Positions 44,260-53,832 are shown, counted from the stretch's first letter. The stretch is DNA of 64,000 nucleotides from Pleurocapsa minor HA4230-MV1 (GCA_019359095.1 JAHHHZ010000013.1:1-64000); one strand, 5' to 3'. Notes: generated from the letters alone by a model not told the origin. Program-made: numbers and translations.

Positions 44260-44940
44260 CTACCGCATATTAATCTCCCCGATATCTACAGTTTTTGAAA
44301 GTGTTAAAATCCATTCAACCACAGAAATTATATCCGCCAGAGGAATCGGAACTTGTTGCGAAAATCTGCCCTCCTCAATATCTGCCACCACTTCTTCTGT
44401 AGCAACATTACCAGGGTTAATAACTGTAATACCTATTTTGTAATCAAATAATGCTAACTTTAATGCTTGCGCTGCTCCTCTCAAGCCAAACTTTGAGGCT
44501 GTGTTAGCCACCTCAATTGATGCTGAATTATCCAACCCAGATAGTGAGCCAATAAATATCGCTCTTGGGTTGTCGGATTTAATCAGATTTTTGGTAAGCT
44601 GTTTAGTCAGTTCGATGGGAGCAATAGTATTTACTGCTATCACATAGCGAGTTTCTCGATCGGAACTTTGCATAAAGTTGTATTGTTCTGTAAATGCTCC
44701 GTCTTCCCAAACTCCCCCCATGAATAATAGGGCATCCAATTTAGATTCACCAATAGTATCGGCAACTAATTTTATGCCTTCTGGAGTGGAAATATCTGCT
44801 TGAATCCATTCTCCTGCGACTGGCTGGCTTCTTGAGACGGAAACCACATAATCACCTTTTTGAACAAAATGTTGAGTTACAGCCGCACCAATACCTCGAC
44901 TAGCTCCTATAACAACGATTCGCTTTTTCTCTAACTGCAT
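44260..44940 (-). CDS. short-chain dehydrogenase-like protein lacking the catalytic Tyr
   Basis: A 226-residue Rossmann protein with nucleotide loop GASRGIG (residues 12-18) and Ser in the GSLSG segment. The family YxxxK is replaced by Asn146-T-A-S-Lys150, so the usual catalytic tyrosine is missing. It may be a binding or regulatory protein, or use another residue. It stands alone between ccaA and oligopeptidase A. Confidence 0.75.
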   Translation of the reverse strand: MQLEKKRIVVIGASRGIGAAVTQHFVQKGDYVVSVSRSQPVAGEWIQADISTPEGIKLVADTIGESKLDALLFMGGVWEDGAFTEQYNFMQSSDRETRYVIAVNTIAPIELTKQLTKNLIKSDNPRAIFIGSLSGLDNSASIEVANTASKFGLRGAAQALKLALFDYKIGITVINPGNVATEEVVADIEEGRFSQQVPIPLADIISVVEWILTLSKTVDIGEINMR

Positions 44941-45050
44941 TTCCAGCTTTTGTAATTGTCAATAGTTTTAATACTTCTGGTACTTCTTGATTGAATTGAT
45001 TGAAAATTAAAATGAAATATAGTCATTCCAAATAAAAAACATGCGATCTT

Positions 45051-45078
45051 GTAGGGACGATTCGCGAATCGCCCCTAC
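45051..45078. repeat. GTAGGGACG hairpin repeat
   Basis: GTAGGGACGATTCG pairs with CGAATCGCCCCTAC with one mismatch. It is followed at once by CTACCTA heptamers (45077-45120). It is a third variant of the hairpin in ppsA and at 18055-18079. Confidence 0.8.
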
Positions 45079-45121
45079 TACCTACTACCTACTACCTACT
45101 ACCTACTACCCACTACCCACT
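45077..45121. repeat. STRR array, CTACCTA/CTACCCA heptamers
   Basis: About six tandem units lie between the hairpin and the stop of the oligopeptidase gene. Confidence 0.85.
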
Positions 45122-45159
45122 ATTTAATCTCAACCCATCAATTCAAACTTAACGATCTA

Positions 45160-47241
45160 CTAAGCAGCATCTAATAATCCGCTATGTCTTAATAAAGGCT
45201 CAGTTTGTGGCTCTCTACCTCGGAAAGATTGAAATACTTCCATCGGGTGTAAGCTACCACCGAGAGACAGAACAGTATCTTTAAAACGTTTACCTACAGT
45301 TTTCACTGCTGTTTCATTCTCCAGACCAACTTCTTCAAAAGCAGCAAAGGCATCGGCGCTTAAAACTTCCGCCCATTTGTAGCTATAGTATCCTGCTGCA
45401 TATCCGCCAGCAAAAATATGTCCAAAAGAACAAAGGAAATTGTCTTCAGGAATGGGTTGTAGGACGCTAGTAGTTTTAGCTAGGCGATCGCGCACATCAT
45501 TAGGAGTTTCTGTTCCTCCTGGTTCATAATTAGAATGGAGTTCCATATCTAACATCCCAAAATGCAGTTGGCGCAGCATTCCTGAGCCACTCATATAGTT
45601 TTTCGCAGCAACTAACTTTTGATAATATGCTTCAGGCAAAGTTTCGCCAGTTTGATAGTGTTTTGCCATGCCGAAAAGAGTCGGGCGATCGTAACACCAG
45701 TTTTCCATAAACTGACTGGGTAACTCTACTGCATCCCATTCCACGTTATTGATTCCCGCTGCACCGACATAATCAATGGTAGTCAACATATGCTGTAAAC
45801 CATGACCAAATTCATGAAAGAGGGTAGTTACCTCACCAAAAGTCATCAAGCTAGGTTTGTCGTCCACAGGAGGAGTTTGGTTACAGGTGAGATATGCCAC
45901 TGGTAAACGAGTTTCTGTCTTACCTTCTACAGTCATTTTTGCTCGACTAACACAGTCATTCATCCACGCACCACCACGTTTTTCGGCGGGACGAGAATAA
46001 GGATCGAGATAGAAAAAGGCGATCGCTCCATTTTCATCAGCTATCTTAAAGTAGCGTACATCTTCGTGCCATACAGGTGCTTCCCCATCGGCTGCGGTAA
46101 TGGTTACGTCAAAGATACGGTTAGCTAAACCAAATAAACCATCCAAAACTTTAGGTAAAGAGAAGTAAGGACGCAATTCTTCCTCATTAAAGTCAAATTT
46201 AGCTTCTCGCTGCTTCTCTGCCCAATAACTTACATCCCAATGCTTAAGATCTTCTTGTCCTGCAAAAGCTTTCAACTCTTCAAATTCTTTAACTGCTGCA
46301 TCATAACTAGCACCTCGCAGATCATCCTGTAGCTTTTGGACTGCATCTACATCAGTCGCCATTTTTTTAGCTAAACTCAATTCCGCAAAATTAGCAAAAC
46401 CGAGAATATTTGCTTTTTCTTTTCTTAATTCTAAAATGCGATCGATATTGCCACGATTATCCAATTCACCACTAGCAGCACGAGAGACAAAAGCTTTATA
46501 TAGTTTTTCCCGCAATTCCCGATTTGTGGCATATTTCATGTAGGGAACATAACTAGGATAATCCAAAGTAACTACCCAAGGGCCATTTTCAGCAGTTGCG
46601 TCTTCATCGCCTTCAGCTTTAGCAGTTTGCGCCATCAAGCCCAAAGCACTAGGAGGTAAGCCTTCCACGTCTTTTTTATCAGTCAGCTTAAGTTTAAAAG
46701 CCTTAGTCGCATCCAAGACATTATTAGAAAACTTAGTGGATAATTCCCCAGACTCCAATTGAATCTGATTAAATCTGTCTTTAGTTTCCCCTGTCAAACC
46801 CACACCAGATAATTCAAAATCTTTAATAGAAGACTCAACAATCCGCTGTTGCGCTGGCTCTAATTTATCCCACTCTGCACCATCTTTAATTGCTTTAAAT
46901 GCTTCGTATAAAGGCTTGCTTTGACTTAGCTTGGTATAAAACTTAATTACCTCTGGCTGCATCTTCTCATAAGCTTCGCGCAATTCAGGACTATTTTTGA
47001 CCCCCATCAAATGTCCTACAATCCCCCAACTCCAGCCTAAACGCTCTTCTAACTCTGTCAGGGGTTCGATTAAACCAGACCAAGTAGGAGTTACATTTGA
47101 CTCTAGTTTAGTAACTGCTTCGTCTAACTCTTTTAATAGTTGCGTCATGGCTGGAACGACTTGTTCTGCCTTGATTTCGTTAAAGGGAGGTAGTCCTTTG
47201 CCAATTAATAATGGATTTTTGGTAATAGTTGCGTCTGTCAT
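45160..47241 (-). CDS. prlC: M3-family oligopeptidase A
   Basis: A 693-residue zinc metallopeptidase of the thimet/oligopeptidase A group. The zinc motif HEFGH occurs in TTLFHEFGHGLQHML with the third ligand glutamate about 25 residues on. It digests small cytosolic peptides, including cleaved signal peptides. Length and the C-terminal closure FRGREPQTEPLLRHSGLL are normal. Confidence 0.94.
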   Translation of the reverse strand: MTDATITKNPLLIGKGLPPFNEIKAEQVVPAMTQLLKELDEAVTKLESNVTPTWSGLIEPLTELEERLGWSWGIVGHLMGVKNSPELREAYEKMQPEVIKFYTKLSQSKPLYEAFKAIKDGAEWDKLEPAQQRIVESSIKDFELSGVGLTGETKDRFNQIQLESGELSTKFSNNVLDATKAFKLKLTDKKDVEGLPPSALGLMAQTAKAEGDEDATAENGPWVVTLDYPSYVPYMKYATNRELREKLYKAFVSRAASGELDNRGNIDRILELRKEKANILGFANFAELSLAKKMATDVDAVQKLQDDLRGASYDAAVKEFEELKAFAGQEDLKHWDVSYWAEKQREAKFDFNEEELRPYFSLPKVLDGLFGLANRIFDVTITAADGEAPVWHEDVRYFKIADENGAIAFFYLDPYSRPAEKRGGAWMNDCVSRAKMTVEGKTETRLPVAYLTCNQTPPVDDKPSLMTFGEVTTLFHEFGHGLQHMLTTIDYVGAAGINNVEWDAVELPSQFMENWCYDRPTLFGMAKHYQTGETLPEAYYQKLVAAKNYMSGSGMLRQLHFGMLDMELHSNYEPGGTETPNDVRDRLAKTTSVLQPIPEDNFLCSFGHIFAGGYAAGYYSYKWAEVLSADAFAAFEEVGLENETAVKTVGKRFKDTVLSLGGSLHPMEVFQSFRGREPQTEPLLRHSGLLDAA

Positions 47242-47576
47242 GTAAATAAATGTCTGCCGATTATATTTATATTTATTTACCCTAACGTTTTATCTGAAGG
47301 TGTTGCAGCAGTATGCAGGTTGGGATTACCGAAATTTTAGAAATTTTAAGTTTGCGATCGCACGTCCAATCAAATGTAGGGTGGGTAAAAAAATACTTTG
47401 AGTACACAACATTTTAATCAAGAAATTTGCCCACCATTAAAATTTAATAATCGGTTAATCAAAATATTTGTAAGTTAGATTTTTTTCAGCTTTTGTTAAT
47501 TTAAGCTTCACAGCAGGGAATTGTTTAAATAAGTGCCATTTTAGATAACAGATCCTTATTTGAATTAATTTTGTTT
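47242..47576. other. intergenic region with a small GTGGG...CCCAC repeat
   Basis: About 330 bases between divergent prlC and rmuC. A 64-bp unit at 47375-47438 starts TGTAGGGTGGGTAAA and ends TTTGCCCACCATT, forming imperfect terminal inverted repeats. The rest is AT-rich with no further signal. Confidence 0.5.
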
Positions 47577-49652
47577 ATGGAAGTTTTACTTGGCTTGATA
47601 GTTGGATTGATTTTAGGCGGAATGTTTATTAGGCTAACAATGCGTTTGCAAATACAAGAAATAAAATCTCAAAAGCGGGCAAGTGATGATAAATTATCTT
47701 TTTATTGTTCGCAACTAGAAACATTGTCGGCTGAAAACAATGACCAAAAGCAAAAAAATCAAAGGTTAGAAATAGAAATTCGCTCAACTCTCAGTAAAGC
47801 AAGCGATGCAGAGGCGAAGATATCACGCTTATCAGAGTTGCAGCAAGAGGTACAAATTAAAACGAGCGAAGTTCAGAGTCTTCAATCACAGATTACTGTT
47901 CAAAAAGAAGATATATCCAGATTAACTGCCGATTTAAGCAACAAAGAGCAATTTGCTAAACAGAAAATCGAAGAGTTGAATACTAATTTACAGCAGGTAA
48001 ATTCGGAAAGTAACCGTTATCGAGAAGAAATAGAATTAGCCAATCAAAAGAATGCAGCAGCTAACGCTCAACAAGAACAACTAGCTTATCTTAGACAAGA
48101 ACTAGAACAAGAAAAAATTAAAAATCAAGGGCTTCAAACTGAAAAAACTAATTTAATAGCAAAATTGTCCAACAGTGATACAGAGGCAAAGATATCACGC
48201 TTATCAGAGTTGCAGCAAGAGTTACAAATTAAAACAAGCGAAGTTCAGAGTCTCCAATCACAAATTACTGTCCAAAAAGAAGATATATCCAGATTAACTG
48301 CCAATTTAAGCAACAAAGAGCAATCCGCTAAACAGAAAATCGAAGACTTGAATACTAATTTACAGCAGGTAAATTCAGAAAATAATCGTTATCGAGAAGA
48401 GATAGAATTAGCTAATCAAAAGAATGCAGCAGCTAACGCTCAACAAGAACAACTAGCTTATCTCAGACAAGAACTAGAACAAGAAAAAATTAAAAATCAA
48501 GAGTTTCAAGCCGAAAAAAATGATTTAATAGCAAAATTATCCAACTTAGAATCTCAATTAGATTTACTTGAAAACCTAGAACAAAAATTTACCAGCACCT
48601 TTGAACTCCTCTCTTCTAAAGCTTTACAACATAATAATCAGCAATTTATTGAAGTAGCCAAGGAAACTTTTGCCAACATTCATCAGTCCTCTCATAATCG
48701 ATTAGACAACTTAGTTTCACCATTAAATAGCTCCCTTGAGGCATTTAATAAACAAATTAAAGAAATTGAAAATTCTCGACAAGAAGATAAGGGTAAAATT
48801 TCAGAACAACTACAGTCCGTTGTTAATGCTCAATATCAACTACAAACTGAAACCGCTAATTTATCAAAAGCTTTGCGTCAGCCTGTAGTTCGTGGTATAT
48901 GGGGAGAAATGCAATTGAAGCGCGTAGTGGAATTGTCAGGTATGCAAGAACACTGCGACTTTACCATTCAAGAAACTGTTCACACTGAAGACGGTTCTCC
49001 TAGTAGACCAGACTTAATTGTTAAGCTTCCTGGCAAAAAACAAGTAATTGTAGATTCTAAGACTCCTTTAAAAGCCTATTTAGAAGCTATAGAAGCAAAA
49101 GAAGAATCAATACAGCTTGCGTGTTTGAAAAATCATGCTGGACATATTCGTACTCACATTAATCAACTAAGTTCCAAAAATTATTGGGAACAATTTAATC
49201 AAACACCTGAATTTGTGATTATGTTTTTACCTGGGGAAGTATTTTTCAGTGCTGCTCTTCAACAAGACCCAAGGTTAATTGAGTTTGGAATAGAAAAGAA
49301 AGTTATTTTGGCTACACCAACAACTTTAATTACACTATTAAAAACCATAGAGTATGGTTGGAGGCAGGAACGAGTTGCAGAAAATGCTCAAGCAATTGGT
49401 AATTTAGGTCGAGAACTATATGACAGATTTATTAAATTTACACAGCATTTAAACACTGTCCGTAAAAAGCTTGATGATACTGTTAAAGCATATAATACAA
49501 CAATAGGGTCTTATGAATCTCGACTTCTGGTAACTGCTCGAAAATTTCAAGAAATAGGTGGTTATGGTAATGATGAAGTTGAAAGTATTAAAATAATTGA
49601 TCGTTCTATTCAATTAATAACGCAAGAATACAATTTAGAAAATGATAAATAA
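47577..49652 (+). CDS. rmuC: DNA recombination protein RmuC with duplicated coiled coil
   Basis: ATG 47577 is preferred over TTG 47571. The 691-residue product has an N-terminal membrane anchor (residues 1-22), a long coiled coil, and the RmuC nuclease-like domain from about residue 430 (GIWGEMQLKRVVELSGMQEH, then KKQVIVDSKTPLKAYLEA). RmuC limits inverted-repeat recombination. The coiled coil contains an in-frame tandem duplication of about 372 bp (units from 47811 and 48183, 124 residues each). Confidence 0.92.
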   Translation: MEVLLGLIVGLILGGMFIRLTMRLQIQEIKSQKRASDDKLSFYCSQLETLSAENNDQKQKNQRLEIEIRSTLSKASDAEAKISRLSELQQEVQIKTSEVQSLQSQITVQKEDISRLTADLSNKEQFAKQKIEELNTNLQQVNSESNRYREEIELANQKNAAANAQQEQLAYLRQELEQEKIKNQGLQTEKTNLIAKLSNSDTEAKISRLSELQQELQIKTSEVQSLQSQITVQKEDISRLTANLSNKEQSAKQKIEDLNTNLQQVNSENNRYREEIELANQKNAAANAQQEQLAYLRQELEQEKIKNQEFQAEKNDLIAKLSNLESQLDLLENLEQKFTSTFELLSSKALQHNNQQFIEVAKETFANIHQSSHNRLDNLVSPLNSSLEAFNKQIKEIENSRQEDKGKISEQLQSVVNAQYQLQTETANLSKALRQPVVRGIWGEMQLKRVVELSGMQEHCDFTIQETVHTEDGSPSRPDLIVKLPGKKQVIVDSKTPLKAYLEAIEAKEESIQLACLKNHAGHIRTHINQLSSKNYWEQFNQTPEFVIMFLPGEVFFSAALQQDPRLIEFGIEKKVILATPTTLITLLKTIEYGWRQERVAENAQAIGNLGRELYDRFIKFTQHLNTVRKKLDDTVKAYNTTIGSYESRLLVTARKFQEIGGYGNDEVESIKIIDRSIQLITQEYNLENDK
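47811..48545. repeat. two tandem 372-bp units within rmuC
   Basis: The unit starting GAGGCGAAGATATCACGC recurs 372 bases later with GAGGCAAAGATATCACGC. Near-identity along the unit indicates a recent in-frame duplication. Confidence 0.9.
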
Positions 49653-49681
49653 TAAAATTTGATATTCACTTTATAGATTGA

Positions 49682-49834
49682 TATCTCATAGCTGATCTAC
49701 AAAACCCACCAGGAAATAAGTTAGAAAGCTTGAAGGGAGAATACAGCATTAGGATTGATCGCCAGTGGAGAATCTGTTTTATTTGGAAGAAAGAAAATGC
49801 CAGTAATGTGGAAATTGTTGACTATCATTCCTAA
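49682..49834 (+). pseudogene. HigB-type toxin remnant
   Basis: The frame reads ADLQNPPGNKLESLKGEYSI then RIDRQWRICFIW and VEIVDYHS, the C-terminal half of a RelE/HigB ribosome-dependent RNase. No start codon exists and a TGA blocks the frame at 49679-49681, so about half of the toxin is gone. It lies 34 bases upstream of an intact HigA gene. Confidence 0.75.
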
Positions 49835-49868
49835 TTTTACTTAACTACTGTACATATCAAAGCAGATA

Positions 49869-50165
49869 ATGAATAACAAATTATTAGATAATCCAAAAGT
49901 AGGTGAAATTCTCAAAGCAGAATTTCTTGAAGAAATTGGGATGAGTCAAAATGCTTTAGCAAAGGCTATTAATGTCCCATCTAACAGAATTCATGCGATC
50001 ATTAATGGGACAAGACGAGTGACAGCAGACACCGACTTAAGGCTATGCCGTTTCTTCGGGTTATCAGAAGGATATTTTCTCAGACTTCAAAATGCTTATG
50101 AACTGATGGAAGCAAAGCGAAATTTAGGAAAAGTTTTAACAGAAATTCAACCCTATGCTTCTTAA
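49869..50165 (+). CDS. HigA-family antitoxin
   Basis: A 98-residue XRE-type antitoxin with a helix-turn-helix (MSQNALAKAINVPSNRIHAI, NGTRRVTADTDLRLCRFFG) and a C-terminal helix. It would bind its own promoter. The HigB-type toxin gene just upstream is only a fragment, so this antitoxin is now an orphan. Confidence 0.88.
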   Translation: MNNKLLDNPKVGEILKAEFLEEIGMSQNALAKAINVPSNRIHAIINGTRRVTADTDLRLCRFFGLSEGYFLRLQNAYELMEAKRNLGKVLTEIQPYAS

Positions 50166-50250
50166 AATTCATGGCGCGATCGCCTGCTCCATCGGCAGTT
50201 CCATCTTGATTAGTATCATCAACTAAATAATCTAATAATATAGATGACAT
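50078..50250 (-). other. small ORF resembling a DxNxDG calcium-loop fragment
   Basis: From ATG 50248-50250 the minus strand reads MSSILLDYLVDDTNQDGTAD then GAGDRAMN and overlaps the higA gene antisense. DTNQDGTADG resembles a calcium-binding loop of extracellular repeat proteins. It is probably a relic of a lost gene, not a functional one. Confidence 0.2.
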
Positions 50251-50362
50251 TTGACAATTGTAGCTTAGTCAAGACAATCGCTTTTTTTCAAGCTTGAGAG
50301 AGTTGGAAATTAACAGGATGTGCGATCGCGCTTGGCACAATAAAAAAATAAATTGCTTTGAT

Positions 50363-50701
50363 TTAGTCTTCAATGTCTTGAATAATCATCCTAATTTTAA
50401 TTTTTAATTCAGGTAAATAGTCGCTAATGATTCCCCAAACTTCAGCTAAATCAACTCTTAGATAATCATGAATTAAAACATCTCTTAACCCAGCAATTCT
50501 TCTCCAAGGTATTTCTGGATATTTTTCTTTGATTTTTGGCGACAGTCTTTTTGTTGCTTCCCCTATCACTTCAAAATTTCTAATTACAGCATCTTGAATA
50601 ATACGGGTACGCATGAAAGTTTCTTCTCCAGCATCTGTGTAAGATTCAATTGCCTCAATACATTCTTGAATATTACTCAGATAAAGTAAATCGTTTTTCA
50701 T
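50363..50701 (-). CDS. hepT: HepT-like ribonuclease toxin
   Basis: A 112-residue HEPN-fold protein with the RX4-6H motif in GLRDVLIHDYLRVD. HepT toxins cleave RNA and are neutralised by the MntA antitoxin, which AMPylates a nearby tyrosine (Tyr in IHDYLRV). It overlaps the mntA stop by four bases, so the pair is translationally coupled. Confidence 0.88.
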   Translation of the reverse strand: MKNDLLYLSNIQECIEAIESYTDAGEETFMRTRIIQDAVIRNFEVIGEATKRLSPKIKEKYPEIPWRRIAGLRDVLIHDYLRVDLAEVWGIISDYLPELKIKIRMIIQDIED

Positions 50702-50988
50702 AGAGGAATAGCTTCTTGCAAAACTTGCTCTCTAATGTATTCATGTAAAACTTCTGGTTTAGCAACATCTACTTTATAGCCAAGTAAATCCTCTAAATCT
50801 TGAATCAACGCAATTCTATCTAATAGATTTTTTCCAGGCTCTATATCCATCAAGAAATCAATATCACTATTCGTCGTAGTTTCATTTCTAACTACAGAAC
50901 CAAAAATACGAATATTTGATGCGCCATGCTTTTGAGCAATATCTAATATTTCTGAACGTTTTGCTTGGAGTATTTCTTTATGATTCAT
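50698..50988 (-). CDS. mntA: MntA-like nucleotidyltransferase antitoxin
   Basis: A 96-residue minimal nucleotidyltransferase with the GSVVRNETTTNSDIDFLMD motif (Gly-Ser, then Asp-x-Asp). It would modify HepT with AMP. It overlaps the hepT start by 4 bases. The gene begins within the leftover end of a HicA fragment. Confidence 0.9.
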   Translation of the reverse strand: MNHKEILQAKRSEILDIAQKHGASNIRIFGSVVRNETTTNSDIDFLMDIEPGKNLLDRIALIQDLEDLLGYKVDVAKPEVLHEYIREQVLQEAIPL

Positions 50989-51052
50989 ACAAAAAATTTT
51001 TGAGTTGTTTGATAATTTGTTTTGCAGTTAATCTAGGAGTACGAGGAGACAT
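50978..51052 (-). pseudogene. HicA toxin remnant
   Basis: A 24-residue frame MSPRTPRLTAKQIIKQLKNF then LYES and TAA. It matches the N-terminus of HicA RNases (RITAKE...LKKxGF) but lacks the catalytic GSH. It follows hicB at a normal operon distance and runs into mntA, so a deletion has joined two toxin-antitoxin modules. Confidence 0.65.
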
Positions 51053-51065
51053 TTAATTATTCTCT

Positions 51066-51275
51066 CTACAAAACCAATTCGATTTGTTCAGAGGTTGAAT
51101 TACTAGAATATAAATCACCTGGAATAGGCTCAAGCATTAATTTAATTGCATCTTCTAAATTAGCGATCGCTTCTTTTTTGGTATCGCCACAGGATGAAAT
51201 AAAATTAAGTTCAGGGCAAGTAGCAGAGTAAGCTTCTGCTTCTGCATCCCATTCAATTACGGCTCGAATAATCAT
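51066..51275 (-). CDS. HicB-family antitoxin
   Basis: A 69-residue HicB-like protein (partial RNase-H fold): MIIRAVIEWDAEAEAYSATC, PELNFISSCGDTKKEAIANL. It lacks the DNA-binding C-terminal helix of longer HicB proteins. The cognate HicA gene beside it is only a 24-codon stub, so it is an orphan antitoxin. Confidence 0.8.
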   Translation of the reverse strand: MIIRAVIEWDAEAEAYSATCPELNFISSCGDTKKEAIANLEDAIKLMLEPIPGDLYSSNSTSEQIELVL

Positions 51276-51301
51276 ACATAATTTGCGGGTTTATTGGTTA
51301 A

Positions 51302-51391
51302 CTAAATTACGGCATTTTCAATGATACAGATTTGCCTAAAAGTTTCTTGTACAGCATCTGTATAAGATTCAATTGCTTCAATATAGATAGC
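51302..51391 (-). pseudogene. HepT-like fragment
   Basis: The frame YIEAIESYTDAVQETFRQIC then IIENAVI aligns to HepT residues 15-41 (IEAIESYTDAGEETFM...) at 18 of 27 positions and then stops. A 42-residue unrelated leader precedes it. It is a relic of a second hepT copy. Confidence 0.6.
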
Positions 51392-51606
51392 TCTAGTCAT
51401 TGTAGCGTAGCCTTCAAATCGGACTTTTTCCCACTTAGGCGATCGCAATACCATTGCCAGTAAGTGTAATTGTTCATTAAGAAACACTCCCGCAACATCT
51501 GTCAGAGGCTTCAAAACTGAAATAATAGAGCTAGAGACACTCTTGACCTAATGTGTCAAATAAACAGTGTTCTAACTAATAATAAATATTATTTTGGGGT
51601 TGAGTT

Positions 51607-53637
51607 ATGAGTAACAGCAACATCAAAAACACCCGTAATGTGGCAATTGTGGGCCCATACTCTAGCGGCAAGACAACATTACTCGAAAGTATTTTATTTG
51701 TAACCAAACAAATTTCTCGTAAAGGCAGTATCAAGGAAAAAAATACAGTTGGTGATAGTTCAACCGAAGCACGCGATCGCCAAATGAGCGTAGAACTATC
51801 CGTTGCCGATACCGAGCATCAAGGAATTAATTTGACCTTTTTAGACTGTCCTGGGTCAGTGGAATTTGTCCAGGAAACCTACAATGCCCTAGTGGGTGCT
51901 GGAGTTGTGGTGGTGGTTTGCGAACCATTGGTTGATAAGGTTTTAACCTTGGCTCCTTTATTTAAGTTTCTTGATGATTGGGAAATTCCCCATTTAGTAT
52001 TTATCAATAAGATGGATCGCAGTTCCTATGGTTATGGGGAGATTCTTCAGGCGTTAAAAAAAGTTTCCAGCCGTCCCCTCGTGCCGCAACAGTACCCCAT
52101 TGTTCAAGCGGAGCAGACCATTGGCTATATTGACCTAGTATCGGAACAAGCTTATCAATATCATCATCAACAGCCTGCGGATCCCATTGCTTTACCAGCA
52201 GAATTGATGGAGTTGGAAAAAATTACTCGTCAGGAAATGCTAGAAACCCTGGCTGAATTTGACGACAATTTATTGGAAGAATTAATTGAGGAAATTGAGC
52301 CGTCTCAAACCGAAATACTCCAGGATTTGAAACAAGAGCTAGGTGCTGACTTAATTGTGCCTGTCTTTTTTGGGGTGGCAGAACATGATTTTGGCGTTCG
52401 TCCCCTCCTTGATGCTTTAGTTAAAGAGGCTCCATCTCCTGAGGTTACGGCTCAACGTCGAGGTTTAGATGTTAATGCCGTAGGTGATGGTGATACCATT
52501 GCGCAAGTCTTGAAAACCTATTTTACTGCTCAAGGTGGACGCTTATCCCTAGTTAGAGTTTGGCAGGGAGAGCTGACAGAAGGAATGATCCTGAATGGGG
52601 AAAGAATTGGCGGTATTTATCAATTAAGGGGACAACAGCAGAACCCTTTGCCAAGAGCATCTATGGGCAGGATCGTCGCCCTTGGTAAATTGGATCATGC
52701 TGTTACAGGAGATACTCTTTCCAATGCGACAGAACCAGTTGCACCCTTGCCTCAAGCAGAAGCGATCGCTCCAGTCTATGCTCTGGCGATTACGCCACAA
52801 AACCGTAAGGATGAAGTCAAACTTAGTAGTGCCTTGGGTAAACTTTTGGCAGAAGACCCGTCCTTGCATTGGGAACAGCATGGTGATACCCGCGAAGTGA
52901 TTTTATGGGGTCAGGGAGAGGTTCATCTTCAGGTAGCCTTAGCTCGTCTCGAACGCAAGTATAACCTACCTATGAGTACCAATTTACCTCAAATACCTTA
53001 CAAAGAAACTATTCGCTCTGCCACTAACTCTCATGGTCGTTATAAACACCAGAGTGGGGGACACGGTGCTTTTGGAGATGTATATCTCGATATTAAACCC
53101 TTGGATCGAGGGAAAGGTTTTCAATTTCATGAAACTATTGTCGGCGGTGTAGTTCCACGGCAATATATCCCAGGCGTGGAAACAGGAGTGAGAGAATACT
53201 TAGCTCATGGCCCTCTCGGTTTTCCTGTGGTGGATGTTGATGTTACCCTAACCGATGGTTCCCACCACTCGGTAGATAGTTCGGAGCAAGCTTTTAAACA
53301 GGCAGCCCGAATCGCAATGACCGAAGGGATGACCCACTGTAGCCCAGTTTTGTTAGAGCCTGTTTTAGAAATTACTGTTTCTGTGCCGAATGATTTTACT
53401 TCTAAAGCTCTACAACTAATTACTGGTAAGCGGGGGCAAATTTTAGGCTACGATCGCATTCCTAACTGGCAGAGTTGGGACATGGTAACAGGGTATTTAC
53501 CCCAAGCGGAAATGCATGATTTTATTATTGAATTACGTTCTCTGACTTTGGGAGTGGGATTTTTTAATTGGCAAGTAGCTCATTTACAAGAAGTCCCCGA
53601 TCAGCTAGCCCAACATATCTTAACCACGGCTAGTTAA
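51607..53637 (+). CDS. elongation factor G-like GTPase
   Basis: A 676-residue EF-G-family translation GTPase. G1 is GPYSSGKTT (residues 16-24), G3 is DCPG, G4 is NKMD. Instead of the EF-G switch-I ERERGITI it has RDRQMSVELSV, and the C-terminal domains IV and V (GGVVPRQYIPGVETGVREYL) are complete. It probably belongs to the cyanobacterial EF-G-like/EF-G2 lineage of undefined role, perhaps ribosome recycling or stress translation. Confidence 0.85.
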   Translation: MSNSNIKNTRNVAIVGPYSSGKTTLLESILFVTKQISRKGSIKEKNTVGDSSTEARDRQMSVELSVADTEHQGINLTFLDCPGSVEFVQETYNALVGAGVVVVVCEPLVDKVLTLAPLFKFLDDWEIPHLVFINKMDRSSYGYGEILQALKKVSSRPLVPQQYPIVQAEQTIGYIDLVSEQAYQYHHQQPADPIALPAELMELEKITRQEMLETLAEFDDNLLEELIEEIEPSQTEILQDLKQELGADLIVPVFFGVAEHDFGVRPLLDALVKEAPSPEVTAQRRGLDVNAVGDGDTIAQVLKTYFTAQGGRLSLVRVWQGELTEGMILNGERIGGIYQLRGQQQNPLPRASMGRIVALGKLDHAVTGDTLSNATEPVAPLPQAEAIAPVYALAITPQNRKDEVKLSSALGKLLAEDPSLHWEQHGDTREVILWGQGEVHLQVALARLERKYNLPMSTNLPQIPYKETIRSATNSHGRYKHQSGGHGAFGDVYLDIKPLDRGKGFQFHETIVGGVVPRQYIPGVETGVREYLAHGPLGFPVVDVDVTLTDGSHHSVDSSEQAFKQAARIAMTEGMTHCSPVLLEPVLEITVSVPNDFTSKALQLITGKRGQILGYDRIPNWQSWDMVTGYLPQAEMHDFIIELRSLTLGVGFFNWQVAHLQEVPDQLAQHILTTAS

Positions 53638-53832
53638 ATGCTCGTCGAGCGATCGCTTTGTGCAATTCTTTCTACAATTCTTAAAGCGATCGCATTTAGA
53701 TAAAAACTGGCGATCGTATATCCTTTTAGGCTTTTTACTTAGCTAGTCAGAATCGGACTTGCTAAAAGTAGTTTGTCAGCTGCTCTAAAATAATCTTAGA
53801 AGTATAAATATTTAAAATTTAAGGGATCGAAT

